Positions 32,461-42,100 of a stretch of DNA of 64,000 bases are shown here, piece after piece. Origin of the DNA: Methylobacterium sp. FF17. Lineage in GTDB: Bacteria; Pseudomonadota; Alphaproteobacteria; Rhizobiales; Beijerinckiaceae. Location: positions 35,760 to 99,759 of the forward strand of contig NZ_CP107533.1 in assembly GCF_025813715.1 (NCBI RefSeq), given 5' to 3'. A program made the position numbers and the translations under genes. The notes beneath the pieces are model-generated. The model saw nothing but the letters and a program-made list of their open reading frames with translations, was not told the DNA's origin and made no database searches. The first letter of the stretch is position 1. Each line of letters begins with the position of its first letter.

Positions 32461-32946
32461 ATGAACGACGGAAGCTGGGTCTTCATCGACAACCTGACCG
32501 CCAACACGGTCCGCTGCCTCGCCGAGCACCCGCTCGCGAGCCAGGGCGCCGTGGCGGTCACGCTCGCCGCCGGCTGCTACGTCGCGCTGGCGGCCCCCGC
32601 CTGGGCGCTGCAGGTCACCTCCGACAGGAACCTGGCCGCGACGCTGTGCCTTTGCGGCCTCGTGGCCGGTGCGTGCCTGTTCACGACGGGCCTGTTCTAC
32701 GAGAGCCTGCTCATGGGCGCGAGCGGTGCCATCACGTGCATGCTGCTCGTCCACGTCTACTACGCCGCCTGCATGGTGGTCGCGTGCGGGGCGATGGCCT
32801 TCGCCGGCGTCCAGATCTTCTGCGCGCTGCACGTCCGGCCGGCCCCGCTGCTGCGAGCGACCATCCCGGGGGTTCTCGGGGCTTGGCTCTTCGCGCTGAG
32901 CGTGCCGGTCTACCAGGTCGCCCTCATCCTGCGGGGGACGCCATGA
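32461..32946 (+). CDS. polytopic membrane protein of the Dot system (TraQ position)
   Basis: A 161-residue protein with four hydrophobic segments (AVAVTLAAGCYVALAAPAWAL; LCLCGLVAGACLFTTGLFY; GAITCMLLVHVYYAACMVVACGAMAFA; IPGVLGAWLFALSVPVYQVALI) and many Cys. It sits between two small subunits and dotO, where IncI plasmids carry traQ. It overlaps dotO by ATGA. Function inferred from place only. Confidence 0.55.
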   Translation: MNDGSWVFIDNLTANTVRCLAEHPLASQGAVAVTLAAGCYVALAAPAWALQVTSDRNLAATLCLCGLVAGACLFTTGLFYESLLMGASGAITCMLLVHVYYAACMVVACGAMAFAGVQIFCALHVRPAPLLRATIPGVLGAWLFALSVPVYQVALILRGTP

Positions 32947-35930
32947 GGACGGCCGACAAGTTCTGCGATCTCGCCGGCTTCGATCCGGAGCGCGAGGAGG
33001 CCGTCGTCTACGCCCATGACGGCTCGCAGCTCACCCTGATCGAGGTCGACGGCACCCGCTCGATCATCTCGGGGGAGGATTACCTCCACAACGTCGTCGA
33101 GCGCTTCGCGGGCGGGATCGCGCAGATCCTCAAGCGGCCCGGCCACCAGATCACCATCTCCTACGAGTCCTCGCTCAACACGACGAAGATCCTCGATCCG
33201 TTCGTCGCGCAGCAGGGCCGGCGCGCCCGCCAGAAGGCGTTGTCGGTCGAGGCCCTGATCGAGGAGGGCCGGACCGTGCTGGAGGGCCGGGCGCGGGCCG
33301 AGACGATCCTGCTCGCCGCCTGGACCCGGCCGACGGCGGGGACGCCCGACGAGGTCCGCCGCGAGCAGCGCGAGAACCGCCGGGCCTGGCAGGCGCTGCC
33401 CCCGGCCCGCGACGCGCAGAACCCGTTCCTGCATCTCGGGTCGATCGCGGGGCCGCACGGGGCCTTCGTGCGCCGGATCCTGGAGGCGCTCGGCGAGGCG
33501 CGCCTGCAGGGACGGATCCTCTCGCCCGACGACCAGGGGCGGCGGCGCGACCTGGAGCAGATCCGGGCAGCGGTGCTCTACCACGAGACCCCCGACGGCT
33601 GGACGCCCTACGGGCCGGGCACACGGCGCTATCCGGGCGCCAAGGAGCGGCACGACGACGACGTCTCGGAGTTCTTCACCCCGACGGTCGCCCGGCAGAT
33701 CATGACCTCGAACGCCGAGGCCGCCAGCAACATGCGCGCCCTCGACATGGGCGGGCGCCGCTACGCGCTGGCCGTCATGCGCATGTTCCCGTCGACCATC
33801 CTGCCGTTCAACCGTCTGCTCGAGACGCTGCTGGAGAGCGCGTCGAAGACGGCCGACATGCCGTTCCGGGTCTGTTTCCACATAGAGGCGCTCCGGGATG
33901 CCGATATCGGCTTCCGGCTCAGGAAGGTGCTGGCGGGCCTGCTCGCCTTCGCCTCGCCCACGAACAGGAACCTGTTCCGGGCTCTGCGCGAGCTGGAGGA
34001 CGTCGTCGACAAGGACGGCGAGGCCATCGTCAAGGGGCGCGTGATCGCCACCACCTGGACCGAGCCGGGCGAGGATCCGGGGCTGCTGGAGCGGCGCCGC
34101 TCCTACCTGATGAGCGGGCTGATGACCTGGGGCGAGGCGGTGATGTCCGACGCGCCCCACAACCCGCTGCGCGCCCTGTGCGAGACCGTGCCCGGCATGA
34201 CGGTCCAGGCCGAGGTGCCGCCGGGCTCGATCGCACCGCTCGGCGATCTCGCCGCCATGCTGCCGTTCCACCGCACGGCGGGGGTGTTCAAGCAGGGCCA
34301 GACCCTGCTGCTGACACCCGACGGCAAGCCGATCGCCTACGAGGCGCTGTCGGCGGAGCAATTGTTCTGGCTGACGCTCATCTACGCCACGCCCGGCTCG
34401 GGCAAGAGCGTGCTGATGAACCGGCTGAATTTCGAGTTCGCCGCCTTCAGCGCCGGCGCCGCGCTGCCGTTCCTCGCGGTCATCGACGTCGGCGTCAGCT
34501 CGTCGGGCTTCATCGAGCTTGTGAGGAACGCGCTGCCGCCCGAGCGGCGGCACGAAGCGTACTACGTGCGGCTGCTCAACACCGCCGACTACGCCGTCAA
34601 CCCGTTCGACCTTGGTCTCGGCCGGCGCACGCCGCTCGAAAGAGAACGCACCTTCATCGAGAACTTCCTGACGACGCTGCTCAACGTGGCGAGCCCGGAA
34701 GTCGCGCTGCTGATCCCGCGCCTGATCTCGCGGCTCTACCAGCTCAAGAGCGACCTCGAATTCTCGTCCTCCCCGTCGGTCTACCAGCCGAACGTCGATC
34801 CGGAACTGGACCGGGTGATCAAGGAGCACCGGATCGAGGTGAGCGGGCGGACGCGCTGGTGGCGCATCGTCGACGCGCTGATGGAGAGGCGTCTCTACAC
34901 GCACGCGCAGCGCGCGCAGCGTCACGCCATGCCGGTGCTGGAGGATCTCGCCCGGGTGCTGGGCGAGCCGATCATGGCGCAGGACTTCACGCCCGAGCTG
35001 GTGCGCGCGGTCCAGCGCGCGCTCGAGGCCGCGATCGAGCGCTTCCCGATCTTCGCCCGTCGGACCCAGCTCGACCTCGGCGAGGCGCGGGTGGTGTCGA
35101 TCGACCTGCAGGACGTCGCCCAGCGCCACAAGTCGCCGGAGGCCGAGCGCACCAACGCCTTGATGTTCATGATCGCGCGGCACGTCTACCTGTCGAAGAT
35201 CTCCGGGTTTGCCGAGGAGATCCCGAAGATGGATTTCCCGTCGGACGCGAGCCTCCGGGCGGAATACGTCCGCTACTGGGAGGCCCGCTACCACGCGGTG
35301 GCGGAGACCCCGAAGCGCCTGTGCATGGACGAGTATCACCTGACCGGCGGCGTCGAGACGATCGCCAAGCAGGTGATGTCGGACGCGCGCGAGGGCCGCA
35401 AGTGGGGCCTGGAGCTGATCCTGGTCAGCCAGCTCCTCGCCGATTTCGACACGCTCGCCGACATGGCCTCGACGGTGCTGGTGCTGAACGCCGACTCGAA
35501 CGAGATCCGCGAGCAGGCGCGCAAGACCTTCGGCTTCGACGGGGCGGTGAAGGCCGCACTCGAGCGCCAGGTGCACGGCCCGCAGGGCCGGCGCGGCGCC
35601 AACCTGCTCGCCCGGTTCAAGGTGCGGGATAACGAGCGCTGGATCGTGCTCAACAATTCTCTGGGCCCCCGGATGCTGTGGGCCCTGACCACCAAGGCCG
35701 AGGACCGCCTGGTGCGGGACGAGCTGTACCGCCGGATGGCGGTCAACGAGGCGCTGCGCATCCTGGCGGCCCGCTTTCCCGATGGCACCGCCATCGAGAC
35801 GTGGGGCCGGGTGGCCGCGTTGGCGCGGTTCGGTGAGGACCGGATCGCCAAGACGATCGTCGATCAAGTGCTGGGGGAACTCATGAGCGAAGCTCGGCCC
35901 CCGATCGACCGATCCAGAACCGCTGCATGA
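32943..35930 (+). CDS. dotO: DotO/IcmB/TraU secretion ATPase
   Basis: A 995-residue VirB4-like ATPase. Walker A is TPGSGKS near residue 484 (YATPGSGKSVLMNRLNFEFAA), followed by FLAVIDVGVSSSGFIEL. Late motifs include RLCMDEYHLTGGVETIAKQVMSDAREGRKWGLELILVSQLLADF, which reads as Walker B with its Glu and the downstream arginine/sensor stretch. The length fits IcmB/TraU. It energises the type IVB channel together with DotB. The ATGA overlap at both ends couples it to its neighbours. Confidence 0.92.
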   Translation: MRTADKFCDLAGFDPEREEAVVYAHDGSQLTLIEVDGTRSIISGEDYLHNVVERFAGGIAQILKRPGHQITISYESSLNTTKILDPFVAQQGRRARQKALSVEALIEEGRTVLEGRARAETILLAAWTRPTAGTPDEVRREQRENRRAWQALPPARDAQNPFLHLGSIAGPHGAFVRRILEALGEARLQGRILSPDDQGRRRDLEQIRAAVLYHETPDGWTPYGPGTRRYPGAKERHDDDVSEFFTPTVARQIMTSNAEAASNMRALDMGGRRYALAVMRMFPSTILPFNRLLETLLESASKTADMPFRVCFHIEALRDADIGFRLRKVLAGLLAFASPTNRNLFRALRELEDVVDKDGEAIVKGRVIATTWTEPGEDPGLLERRRSYLMSGLMTWGEAVMSDAPHNPLRALCETVPGMTVQAEVPPGSIAPLGDLAAMLPFHRTAGVFKQGQTLLLTPDGKPIAYEALSAEQLFWLTLIYATPGSGKSVLMNRLNFEFAAFSAGAALPFLAVIDVGVSSSGFIELVRNALPPERRHEAYYVRLLNTADYAVNPFDLGLGRRTPLERERTFIENFLTTLLNVASPEVALLIPRLISRLYQLKSDLEFSSSPSVYQPNVDPELDRVIKEHRIEVSGRTRWWRIVDALMERRLYTHAQRAQRHAMPVLEDLARVLGEPIMAQDFTPELVRAVQRALEAAIERFPIFARRTQLDLGEARVVSIDLQDVAQRHKSPEAERTNALMFMIARHVYLSKISGFAEEIPKMDFPSDASLRAEYVRYWEARYHAVAETPKRLCMDEYHLTGGVETIAKQVMSDAREGRKWGLELILVSQLLADFDTLADMASTVLVLNADSNEIREQARKTFGFDGAVKAALERQVHGPQGRRGANLLARFKVRDNERWIVLNNSLGPRMLWALTTKAEDRLVRDELYRRMAVNEALRILAARFPDGTAIETWGRVAALARFGEDRIAKTIVDQVLGELMSEARPPIDRSRTAA

Positions 35931-36340
35931 CGATGGAGGCTCCAGTGCGTTACAAGGATATCCAGTACCGGGTGCTCGCGAGCGCCACCCTGCTCACCCT
36001 GAGCGCGATGTCGGCCCTGGGTCAGGGCAATACCGGCGATCCCTCGGCACCGCTGGATATCCTCAAGACCGCGCGCCAGAAGGCGCAGAGCTCGCAGCTC
36101 AACGCGTCGAGCATCGCGACCGGCGGCAACAACGCCGGCATCGTCATCACGATCCTGTTCGCGGTGGTCGGCATCGGTCTCGCCGGGATCTCGGGCGTGA
36201 AGCTCTACAAGAGCTCGCAGGACGACAATGCCCGCGAGGATGCCGGCCGGTCGCTGGTCGGGCTGATCGTCGGCTCGGGCATCACCATCCTGGGTGTCAT
36301 CATCGGGGTCGTGACCACGTACATGACCGGTAATGCCTGA
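35927..36340 (+). CDS. IcmD/TraR-like small membrane subunit
   Basis: A 137-residue protein, last of the plus-strand operon. A signal-like N-terminus ends near SALGQ; then come two hydrophobic segments (NAGIVITILFAVVGIGLAGISGVKLY and LVGLIVGSGITILGVIIGVVTTYM) joined by a polar KSSQDDNAREDAGRS loop. This two-helix layout, with the xGVKLYKxxxD pattern, fits IcmD/DotP and TraR. A VirB2-like pilin is the alternative. It overlaps dotO by ATGA. Confidence 0.6.
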   Translation: MTMEAPVRYKDIQYRVLASATLLTLSAMSALGQGNTGDPSAPLDILKTARQKAQSSQLNASSIATGGNNAGIVITILFAVVGIGLAGISGVKLYKSSQDDNAREDAGRSLVGLIVGSGITILGVIIGVVTTYMTGNA

Positions 36341-36353
36341 CACGAAGTACCGG

Positions 36354-36392
36354 CGCCGAGCGGAGGCTTCATCGCGAAGACTCCGCTCGGCG
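36354..36392. terminator. strong hairpin between convergent operons
   Basis: Perfect 12-bp arms CGCCGAGCGGAG / CTCCGCTCGGCG, with CTTC/GAAG able to extend the stem inside the loop. It lies 14 bp after the end of the plus-strand Dot operon and 49 bp after the end of dotM on the minus strand, so it can serve both. No T run follows on either side. Confidence 0.6.
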
Positions 36393-36440
36393 TCCCTGGT
36401 GAAGCACTCAGCTATTCGCAGATCTCTCGTCGCACCTCTC

Positions 36441-37370
36441 TCATCCCCCGTAGCTGGTGATCCGTGACTGCAGGTTCGGGTCGATGTGGCGAAGCCAGGC
36501 ATAGTCCGGGAAGAACAGGCGGTTCGCGGCAAGCGCCATGGCGCCCAGTGCCTCGATGGCGTCCCGCAGATCTTCCTTGCTGCCGAGCACTCCGTGGACC
36601 TGATCGAGCGCCTGCATGTCCCGTCCGGCCTGATCGGTGAGCGCGACCAGCATGTGGCTGGAGAAGACCGACACGAGGCTGGCCGGCATCGCGGCTTCCG
36701 GATCTCCGGCATGGCCGTCAGCCGCGGTCCTGGCGGCCTTGAGGACGGCATCACGGGCTTTGCGGTCCCTGAGTGGCGCCGCCGCGTCGACCGTCAGGAA
36801 GAGAGCGGCAGCCAGATGCCAGCGGACGTCATCGACGACCGTCTCCACCGCGCGGGCGTCGCGCAGGTCGCGCAGCGCCGTGAACGGATTGGCCGCCGGC
36901 GCGAGGACCGAGTTGAGCTGGTCCTGTTCCGTGACCGGCGGCCTGACCAGGCGATCAGCCGGGACGAACTGCCGGCCGATCGCGTCGTGTGCGAAACCAT
37001 CGCGTGGCGCGGTGATGATGACCTCGATGTGCTCCCGGCTGCGCTTGCGCCAGGCGAGAGTGCCGAGGAGCGCCGTGAACAGGGTGGCCACCAGGCCGAA
37101 GCCGACGCTCGATTTGTAGACCGACACGAACGCGAAGGGCTGCCCGGCCGGCATGGTGGTGAAGTAGTTGCCCCATCCCGTGAACCGCCACAGGGTGGCG
37201 GTCTCGGCGAGACGGATTCCGGCATAGACCTGCCCGAGGATCGGCGAGAGGCTCCACCAGACGAGGCCGAGCATGGCCAGCGTGGCGAAGCCGAGCACGC
37301 CGGCGCCGACGATCTTGCCGGCGTTCCCTGTCGCGGCCGGCCTGCGATGCAGCGCGGTCATAGCGGTCAT
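36441..37370 (-). CDS. dotM: DotM/IcmP/TrbA-like coupling-complex protein
   Basis: A 309-residue protein with two N-terminal membrane helices (GVLGFATLAMLGLVWWSLS and FVSVYKSSVGFGLVATLFTALLGTL) and a cytoplasmic domain. The C-terminal IEALGAMALAANRLFFPDYAWLRHIDPNLQSRITSYGG matches the end of IcmP/DotM (F.WLRP.DR.LWY.LN.G). In Legionella DotM pairs with DotL to receive substrates. The start overlaps the fic stop (ATGA), so it is translated with the Fic protein and not with the main Dot operons. Confidence 0.75.
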   Translation of the reverse strand: MTAMTALHRRPAATGNAGKIVGAGVLGFATLAMLGLVWWSLSPILGQVYAGIRLAETATLWRFTGWGNYFTTMPAGQPFAFVSVYKSSVGFGLVATLFTALLGTLAWRKRSREHIEVIITAPRDGFAHDAIGRQFVPADRLVRPPVTEQDQLNSVLAPAANPFTALRDLRDARAVETVVDDVRWHLAAALFLTVDAAAPLRDRKARDAVLKAARTAADGHAGDPEAAMPASLVSVFSSHMLVALTDQAGRDMQALDQVHGVLGSKEDLRDAIEALGAMALAANRLFFPDYAWLRHIDPNLQSRITSYGG

Positions 37371-38671
37371 ACCGAGCGTCCGAGCTGCGGCTCGTCCCGG
37401 CCGAGCGTCTGCTGCTGGGCGAGCGCCGTCTGCAGCCGGTCGTCCGCGACCACCGCCTTGAACAGCGGTTTGAGCACGGCGCGGATCTCCTCCAGGTTCT
37501 GGTTGGGGGGCAGCAGGGTCCTGGCCTCACCGGCACTGCCCTCGACCAGCAGGGCGGAGCCCTGGTGGCCGAACCGCTCGATCAGGCTCTGGTCGATCCG
37601 GCGCACCTCGGCGACCAGCCGTGGCTCGGCGGCGATCTCCCTGGGCGCACGGGTCTGCAGGGCTTCGGCCAGGGCCTCGCTCGGACCGGGGATCTCGATC
37701 CGGTTGCGCGCCGCATCCTCCGGTCCCTGGCCGGCGAGCAGCAGGTAGGTCGCCGGGATCAGGACGCGCCCGGTGACCTGGCTGCGCACCGCTTCCTCGC
37801 GCGGCCCACTGCGATCGAGGCGCTCGCCCTCGGCCAGCACGCGCACGTCGACGCGCTGGTTGTTCTGCGGCATGGCGTGGAAGGCGTGCAGCGGCACCGC
37901 CGAGATCTGACGCGCCTCGCGCACGAGGGCGTGGTGGTAGCTCGTCGCGACCACCTGCCCGCGGACCTGGGTTCCCGGCTCCGGCAGGACGATGCGCGGA
38001 GCGCCCATCAGGCGTGTCGCCTCGAACGCCTCGGCCGAGAGGCGCCCGAGCACCGGGTGGGCGCGCTGCTCCTCCGAGTACCTCGCATTGCGGACCATCT
38101 CGGAGAGGGGCCGGATCTGGCCGCGGGTGGCGAGCACCAGGGCGTCGCGGGTCTCGCTCGGCACCCGGTTGATGAGGGCCTGGTCGAGGGGCTGTTTGTG
38201 GTGGCGGGCGTACTGCTCCATGAACGCCAGAAGGGTGCGGGTGTTGCCCTCCCGGAACGGGTGAGCCTGCCAGAGCGCCGCCATGGTCTGGGCGAAACGG
38301 ATCGCGGGCCGGCTCTCCTTGAGGTTTCCCGGCTCCTCCCGCTTCAGGCTGGCAAGGGCGGTCCGCATATGCTGCTCGATCACGGTCGGCGGGCTGTAGG
38401 CGACGCTGCGGCCGTTGAGGACGATCTCCGGCTTCCACAGCTCGACGGTGCGGGTCTCGCCCGCCCACGGGTAGATCTGGCCGAACAGCCGCTTGTGCAC
38501 GGCGGCGAAGTGCGCCTGGTCGAACTGGCCGAGCACGGGCTCCTTCTGCATCTGGACCAGCGCCCGGAACGAGACGATCTGCTCGCGTTCGGCCAGGGCC
38601 TCCGGATCCCGGATGTGCGCCCGGTTCCTCAGGACGTCGCTGTCCTCGTAGACGTAAGGGTCCGCGCTCAT
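37367..38671 (-). CDS. Fic-domain protein coupled to dotM, candidate transfer-system effector
   Basis: A 434-residue protein. The Fic core runs from about residue 45 to 190: FGQIYPWAGETRTVEL (64-79), the flap VAYSPP (90-95) and the active site HPFREGNTRT (137-146) with catalytic His137. The site has Thr for the usual Gly (GNTR) and lacks the second Arg of HxFx(D/E)GNGRxxR, so catalysis may differ. Residues 200-434 are an extension; about 220-300 has beta character like the OB part after Fic in Bartonella Bep/VbhT proteins, but I see no clear BID domain. The tail (LAQQQTLGRDEPQLGRSV) resembles that of TraA. Fic enzymes transfer AMP or other nucleotide parts to target proteins. Flanked by 4-base overlaps on both sides. 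Confidence 0.85.
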   Translation of the reverse strand: MSADPYVYEDSDVLRNRAHIRDPEALAEREQIVSFRALVQMQKEPVLGQFDQAHFAAVHKRLFGQIYPWAGETRTVELWKPEIVLNGRSVAYSPPTVIEQHMRTALASLKREEPGNLKESRPAIRFAQTMAALWQAHPFREGNTRTLLAFMEQYARHHKQPLDQALINRVPSETRDALVLATRGQIRPLSEMVRNARYSEEQRAHPVLGRLSAEAFEATRLMGAPRIVLPEPGTQVRGQVVATSYHHALVREARQISAVPLHAFHAMPQNNQRVDVRVLAEGERLDRSGPREEAVRSQVTGRVLIPATYLLLAGQGPEDAARNRIEIPGPSEALAEALQTRAPREIAAEPRLVAEVRRIDQSLIERFGHQGSALLVEGSAGEARTLLPPNQNLEEIRAVLKPLFKAVVADDRLQTALAQQQTLGRDEPQLGRSV

Positions 38672-38955
38672 GCCGCCTCTCCCCGGCCAAGCGCCCGGCG
38701 CGCGTCGAGCGCGGCGAACACCTCGTCGTTGGTCACCAGCCCGGCCTCGGCGAGCAACGCGCCCAACTGGGTGCGCAGGCTCATCTCGTTGCCGGATCCA
38801 CGCATGATCGCCAGCGCCTGCTCGGCCTCGACGGTCGTCATCGCGCCGACGAAGGGCGCGAACTCGCTCTCCTCGACGCCCGCGGCGATGGCCTCGAGCA
38901 GGGTCACGGCCTCCTCGCGCCGGGTCACGAGCGCCGGCAGGTCGCGATAGCTCAT
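38668..38955 (-). CDS. small protein before fic, possible antitoxin-like partner
   Basis: A 95-residue helical acidic protein that starts MSYRDLPALVTRREEAVTLLEAIAAG and overlaps the fic start by ATGA. VbhA-type antitoxins lie at this place and hold an S/T-x-x-x-E-G/N motif. I find TVEAEQ and TRREEA but no exact motif, so inhibition by the classic Glu is unproved. The C-terminal AEAGLVTNDEVFAALDARR resembles the G.it.dE...L helix common in such small partners. It may be a chaperone instead. It follows traA by 148 bp. Confidence 0.6.
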   Translation of the reverse strand: MSYRDLPALVTRREEAVTLLEAIAAGVEESEFAPFVGAMTTVEAEQALAIMRGSGNEMSLRTQLGALLAEAGLVTNDEVFAALDARRALGRGEAA

Positions 38956-39103
38956 GGGTGTCGTCCCCTCTGATGAGCCCGGCCGCATCCGGCTCCGGGC
39001 AATCCTCTCGATCCGTCCTGCGACGGCCCAACTCCAAGGTGTCCTCTCTCCTACCCTTACCCATCGTCGCTGCGGCGCCAATACGATCACCGTGGCGTCC
39101 GCA

Positions 39104-42100
39104 TCACAGCGAGGGGCCGAGATCCTGCCCCCTGTCGAGATCCTGGCGCTGGTCCAGGGTCTGCTGCTGGAGCTGCGCCCGAAGGACGAGTTCGTCCAGG
39201 GTGCCGTCCTTGACGTAGGAGGCGACGTACCCGCCGCCGCTCAGGATCTCGCGCTCCTCGGGCGTGAGCCACTGATCCGGGCCGAGGCCCTCGGCCGGCG
39301 AATGGCCGATCGCGCCATTCGCGCCGAACCGGCGCCCGACGGCCTCGGCGAAGGCGAGCACTTCCGCCCGCAGCTCGGGGGTCGCGACGGCGTCCACGAC
39401 CGCGTCGTCGAGCGCTTTCGTCGCCGGCATGCGGCCGACCTTGGCCAGCGCGGCGGCGGCGATCGGGGACACGCCCGGCACCTCGATCAGCAGGCGCTTG
39501 CGGTACTGCATCTCCGCCGCGCGGCCCTTCTCGGCCGAAGTCTCGAACTGGCCCTTAAGATTGTTGGCCGCCGTCAAGGCTTGCGCGAAGGCAGCCTCGG
39601 CTTTCGCCCGCTCATCCTTGTCCGCCTTCGGGACGAACCAGCCCTTGCGCCCGCGCAAGCCCCCATGCGGTTCGGGATCGGACAGCAGGGCCTCGACCCG
39701 CGCGGAATAGACCTCCCAGGGCTGGCGCAGCTCGGTGAAGATCGCCTTGTAGAGCGGACCAGGGTTCACGACCGCCGTCGTCAGGCGGCGCCGCAGCGCA
39801 TCCAGCATCAGCTTCAGATGCGTCTTCGGATCGACGCGGTCGTAGAGAGCTTGCCGGATGGTCTTCTCGTCGAGGGGGACGGAGGCGAGGAACGGTTTGA
39901 GCGGTGCCGGTGTGCCCGGGGTGGCGGTGGCCTCCGATGCGGCATTCACGGCGCTGGCCGGACGGGCCGCGGCCAGGGTCTTCCAGGCCATGGTGAGGCG
40001 TGCCGCGAGGCCGTACAGCCGGCGCCAGCGACCTTCCGCCTTGCGGATCATCGACCGCGCACGCCGCACCAGCGCTGGGGCGAGGGCGGCGTGACCATTG
40101 AGGCCGCGCCGCTCGGCGAAGGCCGAGGCGAGCGCCCGCAAATCTGCCGGCCGCACGCGGTCGGCGATCTCGGTCTCGGCCCGTTCCAGCCGCGTCAGGG
40201 CGGCCTCGATCGCTGCCAGGGCCGGGGATACGGACCCGTCGATGGTGGGCGCGTTCGCCGACTCGTCGAGCTCGGCCGCGTATCCCGAAGTCTCACTGGC
40301 CGACGTTTCAGCCTCGAGCCGGTTCGCCAGAGCCGCGATCCCGACCGCCGCTCGGCCGGCATCGAGCAACGGCATCGCGCTCGCGCGATCCCGGATCGCC
40401 TCGCCGTCCATCACCTCCGGAGGCTGGGTCAACGACACCGCGGACTCGCGGAATGCGGCCTCGCCGGCATGATCCAGCGTCGAGGCTTTCGACCCGTCCC
40501 GCGACAGGCGCCGCGCCAAGCCCTCCAGGGCAACCGTGTCGAGCGCGGACGACGCCGGGGCAACGCCGAGCTTCGCCCGGCGCCAGTCCGGAACGAAGTC
40601 GGCGTGCGCGCCGTGCAGCACCACCGTATGCCGGTGGCGCGTCATCGCCACGTAGGCGAGGTGCCGGTCCATCCCGGGCGTGGCCAGAACATGCACCCGG
40701 TCGAGGGTCGCGCCTTGGGCTTTGTGCACGGTCGCGGCGTAGCCGTGATCGAGGTTGCGGTAGGCCTCGGCCCGCACCTCGAGCCGCTCGCCGTCGGCAG
40801 CTCCATCCCGATCGAGCCTGACCATGAGCCGGCCGCTGGACGCCGCTTCGACGGTGGCCAGCATGCCGTTCTTCACGCCCAGCGAGCGGTCGTTCTCCAG
40901 GAACAGCACCCGGTCCCCGGGGGCGAACATCCGCTCGCCGCGGGCTGTGACGAACCGAGCCTCGTCGGCTAGCATCCCGTCGGCCTGCAAGACCGACCGG
41001 GCCATGGCATTGAGGGCAAGAACGTCGGCGTTGGTCTGGGCCAGGATCAGCGTCTCGGTCGCCCGCCCGTCCGGCTTCCGGCCAAGGTAATCCGGTTTCC
41101 AGGCCGCGATCAGCGCCGCGCGCGCCGCTTCGCGGTCGGGGGCGAAGCGGACCATGTCGGCCTCGCGATAGACCCCAAGCGCCACTGCCACCTCGCCGCG
41201 GGCTAAGGCCACGCTTGCCCGCCGCATCGCCGGGTTGGCTTGGCGCCAGATCTCGGACAATTCGGCATAGCCGATCGTCTCGGTGATCGCCCGGAAGCCG
41301 GCGCCGGCCTCGATCGGCTGAAGCTGCATGGCGTCGCCCACCAACACCAATTTGGCGCCTCGCCGCTCGACCTCCTGGACGATCCGCGAGAGCTGCTCGG
41401 AGGCGACCATGCCGGCCTCGTCGAGCACGAAGACGTCGCCGGGCTTCAGCAGATCGCGGTCGTTCTTCCAGGCCAGTTCCCACGAGGCCAGCGTGCGGCT
41501 CGCAATGCCGGCGCTGCGCTCCAGTCCCTCCGCCGCCTTGCCGGCCAGGGCTCCGCCGACGACGCGGTGGCCGGCGCCGACCCAGGCGGCCCGCGCCACC
41601 CCGAGCATGGTCGATTTGCCCGCACCGGCGAAGCCGACCACGGCCGCGATCCGGTCCGGCGTCGTGACGTGGCGGACCGCCTCGCGCTGCTCCTCGGACA
41701 GTTCCGGCCGAGCCGCGAAGGCGCGCTCCATCGCGCGCTCCGGGACACGGTGGCCTGCATCGGCATAGAGCCGGCCGGTGGCGGCCTGCATCGCCACTTC
41801 GGACCGCAGCAGCGCTCGCGTGGTCCAGCGGGCCGGCGACACCACCCGGCCGCTCTCCGGGTCGAACACCTCCTCGGCGACCGCGACCAGATCCGGGGAT
41901 TGGCCGAGCCTGAGACGGACCGCGTCGAAGGCGACCGGATCGTCGATGTAGCGGAACACCGCCTTGGCGATGTCGCGCTCGTCGAACACGCTCTTCTCGC
42001 GGGTCAGGATCGGCAGCAGGGTCGAGGGATCGTCGATGATGGCTTGGGCATTCCGGATGCGCTTCTGCTTCTCCGCCTCGACCCGGTCGGACACCTTGCC

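Noticed and set aside
37367..38671. BID domain at the Fic protein C-terminus
   Set aside because: I looked for the helical BID pattern after the OB-like part and did not see it clearly; only a tail likeness to TraA is reported.
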